A stretch of 64,000 nucleotides of DNA, taken from assembly GCA_040954595.2 (NCBI GenBank), contig CM082593.2, positions 10,230,001-10,294,000 of the forward strand, in the 5' to 3' direction. Positions 60,111 to 64,000 of this stretch are shown piece by piece. Both the position numbers and the translations under genes were made by a program. This DNA is from Balanoglossus misakiensis. Lineage: Eukaryota > Hemichordata. Every line of letters begins with the position of its first letter. Position 1 is the first letter of the stretch. Below the pieces are notes generated by a model. The model did not search any database. It saw nothing but the letters and a program-made list of their open reading frames with translations, and was not told where the DNA came from.

Positions 60111-61760
60111 GGTAGTATGTGCCTCGCGGTCCGAGATTCAGACAAATGATAGTCCTCAAAACTTTTTCAAGTCTTTGATTTACTAAAGTGTATGGTGAGT
60201 CTCTTTGAAAACAACAAAAACATTACTCACCATATTGTTATTTTTTTGAAAGTTTAAAATGAAGTTGACAATGTACCAAACAGATTCTATTTATTTCTTC
60301 ATGACCATGTTCACCCCAAGGTCATATGGACCTGCAAGTATATGCCAGAGCCAGAGTCGACATTACCGAAGCCAGAGTTCAAAGCTTGCAGGTCACCCCT
60401 TGCCAGCTCATGTCTAGCTAAACTGCCATGGATGCCAAGAGATATAGGACTACAGTAACCTGTAGATGGTTTCAGTATGTTTGAAGAAAGTGGTGGCGCA
60501 CTTTTGGCTACATTTGAAATGGCTATGGTACCAGTGGTTGAATTTGCAAAGGTGACCTTTGACCTGGTATCATTAAAGATATTAAAGAACGATTGAACAT
60601 TCCTTGTTGTCGTAAAATGACATCTGTAATAACTTATATTTTATCTGTTCATCTTGAAGTACTATATATTTAAACGCCAATTTTCCATTGCCAATCAATT
60701 TTTACAAATAAATTGTAATATGCATGTTGATTTTACAAAAACTCCTTACTTCCAAGTGAATTCTGTTACACATCACGTAAATATTTTCCCCACGAATTCT
60801 TCAGTTGCTGACTCGGAAATTTCATATATTGGGCAGAAATTGGATACATTACCGAGCCATTAAAATTACAGTTTTCTATTTTAATTGATCTTCCATAACT
60901 TCAAGTACTTTGATTTGACATAAATTAAAAACATCATGGTGAATAAATAAAAAATCTTTGATTATCTAATTGTGCATGTTTACATGGTTTTATTTTAGTA
61001 TGCTGGGTACTTAATGTCTAATTGCTCGCTGATTTTATACTGTTCAAGATGACAATCTAATTTTAGTTTTCAGCTGATAATGGAAATTACTGATTAAAAA
61101 AATTGAATTTTGTCATGAATAAACTTGTTGTTCATGGCAGTTGCTGTATTTTGTTTCATGTGTATTCAATTTTTGCAAGAATACCATTGAGCACAGTTTG
61201 ATTTGATTAAACACGTTTATCGGAAAATTTTGTCATTTGAAATATCTGTTTTTGCGCCCTCTACCATTTGACCAAATGATTCTCTTATTTTGGTGGCCTT
61301 TGTCTGTGTATATGAGAATACTATAGTACTCTCGCATCGATGATAGTAGAAGTTGAAAACGTCTCTTGCCACGTGGCCTAGAAGAAAGGTGATCTTTAGA
61401 GTAAAATAAAACAAACTATCCAGATAGGAAGCTAGAAAAGAAGTTGAATCGTTGAAATTTTATTTATTTTTATATTGTTAATATCGTTGGTGATGTTGAC
61501 TGGCCGACAATCTTTGTCACACCAGTATTTGCAGGTAGATTAAAACATTGCCTATTCCAGCAATAATCACAACAGTCTTACTTTTTCTATCTTTGTAAGC
61601 GTTAATCTTTATTGACCTCGCTTGTTGTTTTGTGTTTTTGTGTTGGTTTTGTTTTTGTTTTGTTTTTTTAGTAGTTTCATAATTTTATTTGTATTTTTAA
61701 AATGTTTTCCTGTTTTTTGTTTACTTTTTTATTTGTTTTACTATTTGTTGATTGTAATGC
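60111..61760 (+). other. Probable 3' UTR followed by non-repetitive AT-rich DNA
   Basis: The sequence is largely single-copy in appearance. It includes an inverted repeat GACCTGCAAG / CTTGCAGGTC (about 60329 and 60384), a perfect DR1 motif at 60553-60565, and a T/G-rich tract at about 61622-61740. Open frames here (60654-60863, minus 61217-61414, plus 61622-61807) show no family features. The last is hydrophobic only because of its T-richness. Confidence 0.4.
60707..60712 (+). terminator. Candidate polyadenylation signal AATAAA
   Basis: An exact hexamer about 600 bases after the TAA of the candidate exon. Another AATAAA lies near 60945. Either could end the transcript. Confidence 0.3.
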
Positions 61761-63086
61761 TGTATGGGTCTCGACTGTCGGTCCCAACTTGTCATATAAT
61801 TAGGTAGTACTGGAGTCAGTGGAAACCCAGGTGCCCGCATAATTTCAGGTGTAGTGACACCGTGTATTGTTATGTTAATGAATAGGGCTTCGTTAGCTAA
61901 GTTTCGTGTAGTAAGAGAGCACACTTCAATTTAGGTCTTGAAGGGAGCAACAAGTCGGGTCTCCCTGCTCAGTGAGTAGAAATACTAGGGGAAATATTGC
62001 ACCATACCTTGCTGTGTCCATGTAATGCTGTAGCGCGCATTAGTGCTCTCAGGACCACTGTTTCTGCAATTCGAGTGGAAGTAAATTCAGTACTTCTAGA
62101 AAGCAGAATTGTGCTTATTCAGTGCAAACCGGTGTGGTCGGGCGATTGGCGTGGCTGGCATGGTCGTATGTGGTGTGGCTGGAAATTGCTCCAAGCAGAG
62201 TTCTGTGGAACCATCCTATAGACCCGGTATTGCTGAGCATGAAGTGTGGTGAAGAATTCTCGTGTAAGTAATGTATTTGTTTATTTATTTACTATAACTT
62301 AAATTTATATTTTATGGATATTTATGTCAAATTCGACAATTTGTAAGTAATAGGACGGTCATAGTTAAAGCATAATTTTCCATGATATCACATGTAATCA
62401 TGACGCTTTAACTAGTCCAAATTTCTGATAATTATTATTGAGAAACGTCAGTATTCATTTGTGAACAGTTGCTAAGGTGGACATTTCAGTCAATGTTTGT
62501 TGATTTTTCATTCAGCCATTTAACCCAAGACTTGCATCTAACAAGTCAGTCTTCAGTGTGTTTACTTGACTACTGGAGGACTACAAGTGGTAGAAAACAT
62601 GGTGTATCACAGATTGTATGTGTAATGTGGATCGTCGCTACATCGTTCATCTATACAGGACTCCATCCCATATTGTGGTTGAATCATGATTGTTTACTAT
62701 GAATGTTATATACAGCTAAGTGACACTTACCATTGTTTAGACAATATGCAATAGACAATAAACTATAGTGATATTGTGAATATATTCATTTATGTAATAT
62801 ATTAAGTAACCCATTGTATTGTATGACCAATTGTATCAGCATACCTGTACCTGCTAAATTGGTTAGGACAGAGACATTTGATATTGTGCATATTGTGCAA
62901 AAAAATTATATTCCTAGTATTATCTTTATATTATTTAATTGATTTAAATTAAATCAACTGTATTATTGTATCCGCACTGGTTTGTGTAGTTTCTCCCCAT
63001 ACCTTATCCACGGATGTTTACTCCTTGGCACTGAGAGCTGCTCAATATTTATCCTGGAATCAGAGGGGTGCCCTCCACCTCTGACA
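61761..63086 (+). mobile_element. 5' LTR of a retrotransposon (left boundary uncertain)
   Basis: The right boundary is well placed: ...CTCTGACA ends at 63086, two bases before a primer-binding site. The left boundary cannot be fixed without the 3' LTR, which is outside the window. A TGTAGTGACACC start near 61850 is one candidate, giving an LTR of about 1.2 kb. AATAAA at 62757-62762 could be the LTR polyadenylation signal. A 19-base near-palindrome TTGATTTAAATTAAATCAA lies at 62939-62957. Open frames inside (61997-62221, 62469-62702) are not credible genes. Confidence 0.55.
62757..62762 (+). terminator. Candidate LTR polyadenylation signal
   Basis: AATAAA lies within the putative LTR about 325 bases before its end, a plausible R/U5 position. 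Confidence 0.3.
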
Positions 63087-63088
63087 TT

Positions 63089-63105
63089 TGGGGGCTCGTC
63101 CGGGA
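63089..63105 (+). promoter_or_regulatory. Primer-binding site matching tRNA-Pro
   Basis: TGGGGGCTCGTCCGGGA is complementary to the 3' end of tRNA-Pro (including CCA) over 17 bases. It sits two bases after the LTR terminal CA, the standard position for minus-strand priming by reverse transcriptase. Match length and position make chance very unlikely. Confidence 0.9.
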
Positions 63106-63364
63106 GTTTTATCGTTTTGTTGTGCATTTGTTTGTATACTATCATAAATTGTTGCCATATAGTGGAGACCATGGTTTTGATAGGTAGAGATTCTGCAAAT
63201 TGTGAAGACGGTGCTGGGTCTGTAGGCTGGTACTGTTACTGTATGTGCGCTTGTGGTTTCCTGCTATATAATATGGGCCGTGTTGGTTTGCGTCGTGCGT
63301 TCGGCTGTGTTGACTTGTGCTGAATGCCCTGTACTGCTAGGGGTTGTCAAACTGGGGGTTGTAA
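63106..63364 (+). other. Retrotransposon leader between primer site and gag
   Basis: Untranslated leader of the LTR element, moderately GT-rich. A 113-codon frame spans 62982-63323, but it crosses the LTR end and the primer site, so it is a by-product. A TAA at 63362-63364 closes the gag frame on its 5' side. Confidence 0.5.
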
Positions 63365-64000
63365 ATCGCGATACAGCAAGGCATATATGCAGAAAGAATA
63401 TCTAAGATAGGGAGAAAATTTGGGTTGGAAGGGACTGCTTTAAAAGATTATGTTAGAGAGGAACAAATTAGACAGAGGGATCTTAGGGCTACTGAGAGAG
63501 AGGAGCAGAGAGAAGATAATAGGCGGCGCGAGGAACATGAGAGAGAGATACTGAAAATGCAAATTCACTTACAAGAATTAAAATTGAAAGGGGAAAATAC
63601 AGAACAGCAGGTTACTGAAAATAATTTGGCAAAAGCGCGTGCTCCGAGACTACAGGGTTTACGTGAGGATGTTGATGATATGGATGCGTACCTTCAACGT
63701 TTTCAGCGCTACGCCACTGCTCAGAAGTGGGAAAAAGATGACTGGGGGTGAATCTCAGTGCATATTGTTACAAGGTAAGGATGTATCCACATACAACCAA
63801 ATGCCTGCAGCGTCTGCAAATAATTATGATGAATTGAAACCAGAGTTATTGAGGGCTTACCAGTTAAGTGAGGAGAGTTTTCATGACAAGTTCCGTTCGT
63901 GTATGCCACATTATGATGAAAGTGCTCAAAAGTTTATGGACCGTATTGGTGACTATTTGGGCAGATGGGTAGAACTGGCTGGTACTCCAAAGACGTACAA
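63365..64000 (+). pseudogene. gag: Decayed gag of a Ty3/Gypsy-type LTR retrotransposon (5' part)
   Basis: The frame opens after TAA at 63362-63364. Upstream of residues often called as the start (TTG at 63425) it already encodes a typical Gag beginning (AERISKIGRKFGLEG), but no in-frame ATG exists. A charged, coiled-coil-like region rich in Arg and Glu follows (about 63450-63600), then APRLQGL and DAYLQRFQRYA, typical of Gag capsid N-termini in this group. The frame stops at TGA 63749-63751. Homology continues in other frames: LLQGKDV from about 63765, then DELKPELLRAYQLSEESF and FMDRIGDYLGRWVEL, to the window edge. Two single-base losses near a G run (63744-63748) and near 63765 explain the shifts. 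The copy is therefore probably non-functional unless these are sequencing errors. Pol lies outside the window. Confidence 0.8.

Noticed and set aside
61622-61807. Hydrophobic plus-strand frame resembling a membrane protein
   Set aside because: The sequence is a T/G-rich low-complexity tract. Phe, Leu and Val arise from T-rich codons and no family features are seen.
62982-63323. 113-codon plus-strand frame
   Set aside because: It runs across the LTR end, the primer-binding site and the leader of the retrotransposon, which are functional non-coding signals.

Overview
This window is eukaryotic and almost certainly from an animal genome. It is AT-rich and has no bacterial gene layout. It holds a tRNA-derived SINE, an LTR retrotransposon, hairpin-ended interspersed elements, inverted-repeat DNA elements and two large satellite arrays. 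The interspersed elements recall those of marine invertebrate deuterostomes such as amphioxus or hemichordates, but that assignment is from memory of style and is low confidence. Only about 0.4 kb looks like host protein-coding sequence: the 3' end of a reading frame at 1-255 and a possible last exon at 59955-60110 encoding a short membrane segment. Nearly all other open frames are by-products of tandem repetition.

Layout. 1-1159: end of a gene and its likely 3' UTR. 1160-1848: five copies of a 139-bp repeat. 1849-3793: two diverged units of a larger dispersed repeat. 3794-24182 and 25707-26970: about 185 copies of a 116-bp satellite with nested block duplications, split by a 1.52-kb hairpin-ended insertion (24183-25706). 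26971-29139: further units of the larger repeat. 29140-32817: three elements of one family lying head to tail, followed by a more decayed copy. 33281-34830: low-complexity and minisatellite DNA. 35540-52318: a second, unrelated satellite (unit about 196 bp, with 178-bp variants) with 1930-bp and 3262-bp higher-order repeats. 52319-53760: a SINE fragment, a degenerate repeat, and a second copy of the minisatellite block seen at 34 kb, so that related blocks flank the array. 54431-57542: two elements in reverse orientation, one containing a 724-bp inverted-repeat element with a TAA target duplication. 58303-59610: a full SINE, a 341-bp foldback element, and a duplicated copy of the satellite-array edge. 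59955-60110: candidate exon. From about 61.8 kb: an LTR retrotransposon with a tRNA-Pro-type primer site and a decayed gag, running off the window.

The main story is repeat evolution. The 116-bp satellite monomer is recognisable as one internal segment of the dispersed hairpin-ended family found beside it, so the array seems to have grown from within a transposable element. Block duplications then occurred in exact monomer register. The monomer also carries a degenerate direct-repeat-1 nuclear-receptor-like motif that is perfect in the related mobile elements. I found no CRISPR array, operon, rRNA gene or convincing multi-gene system.
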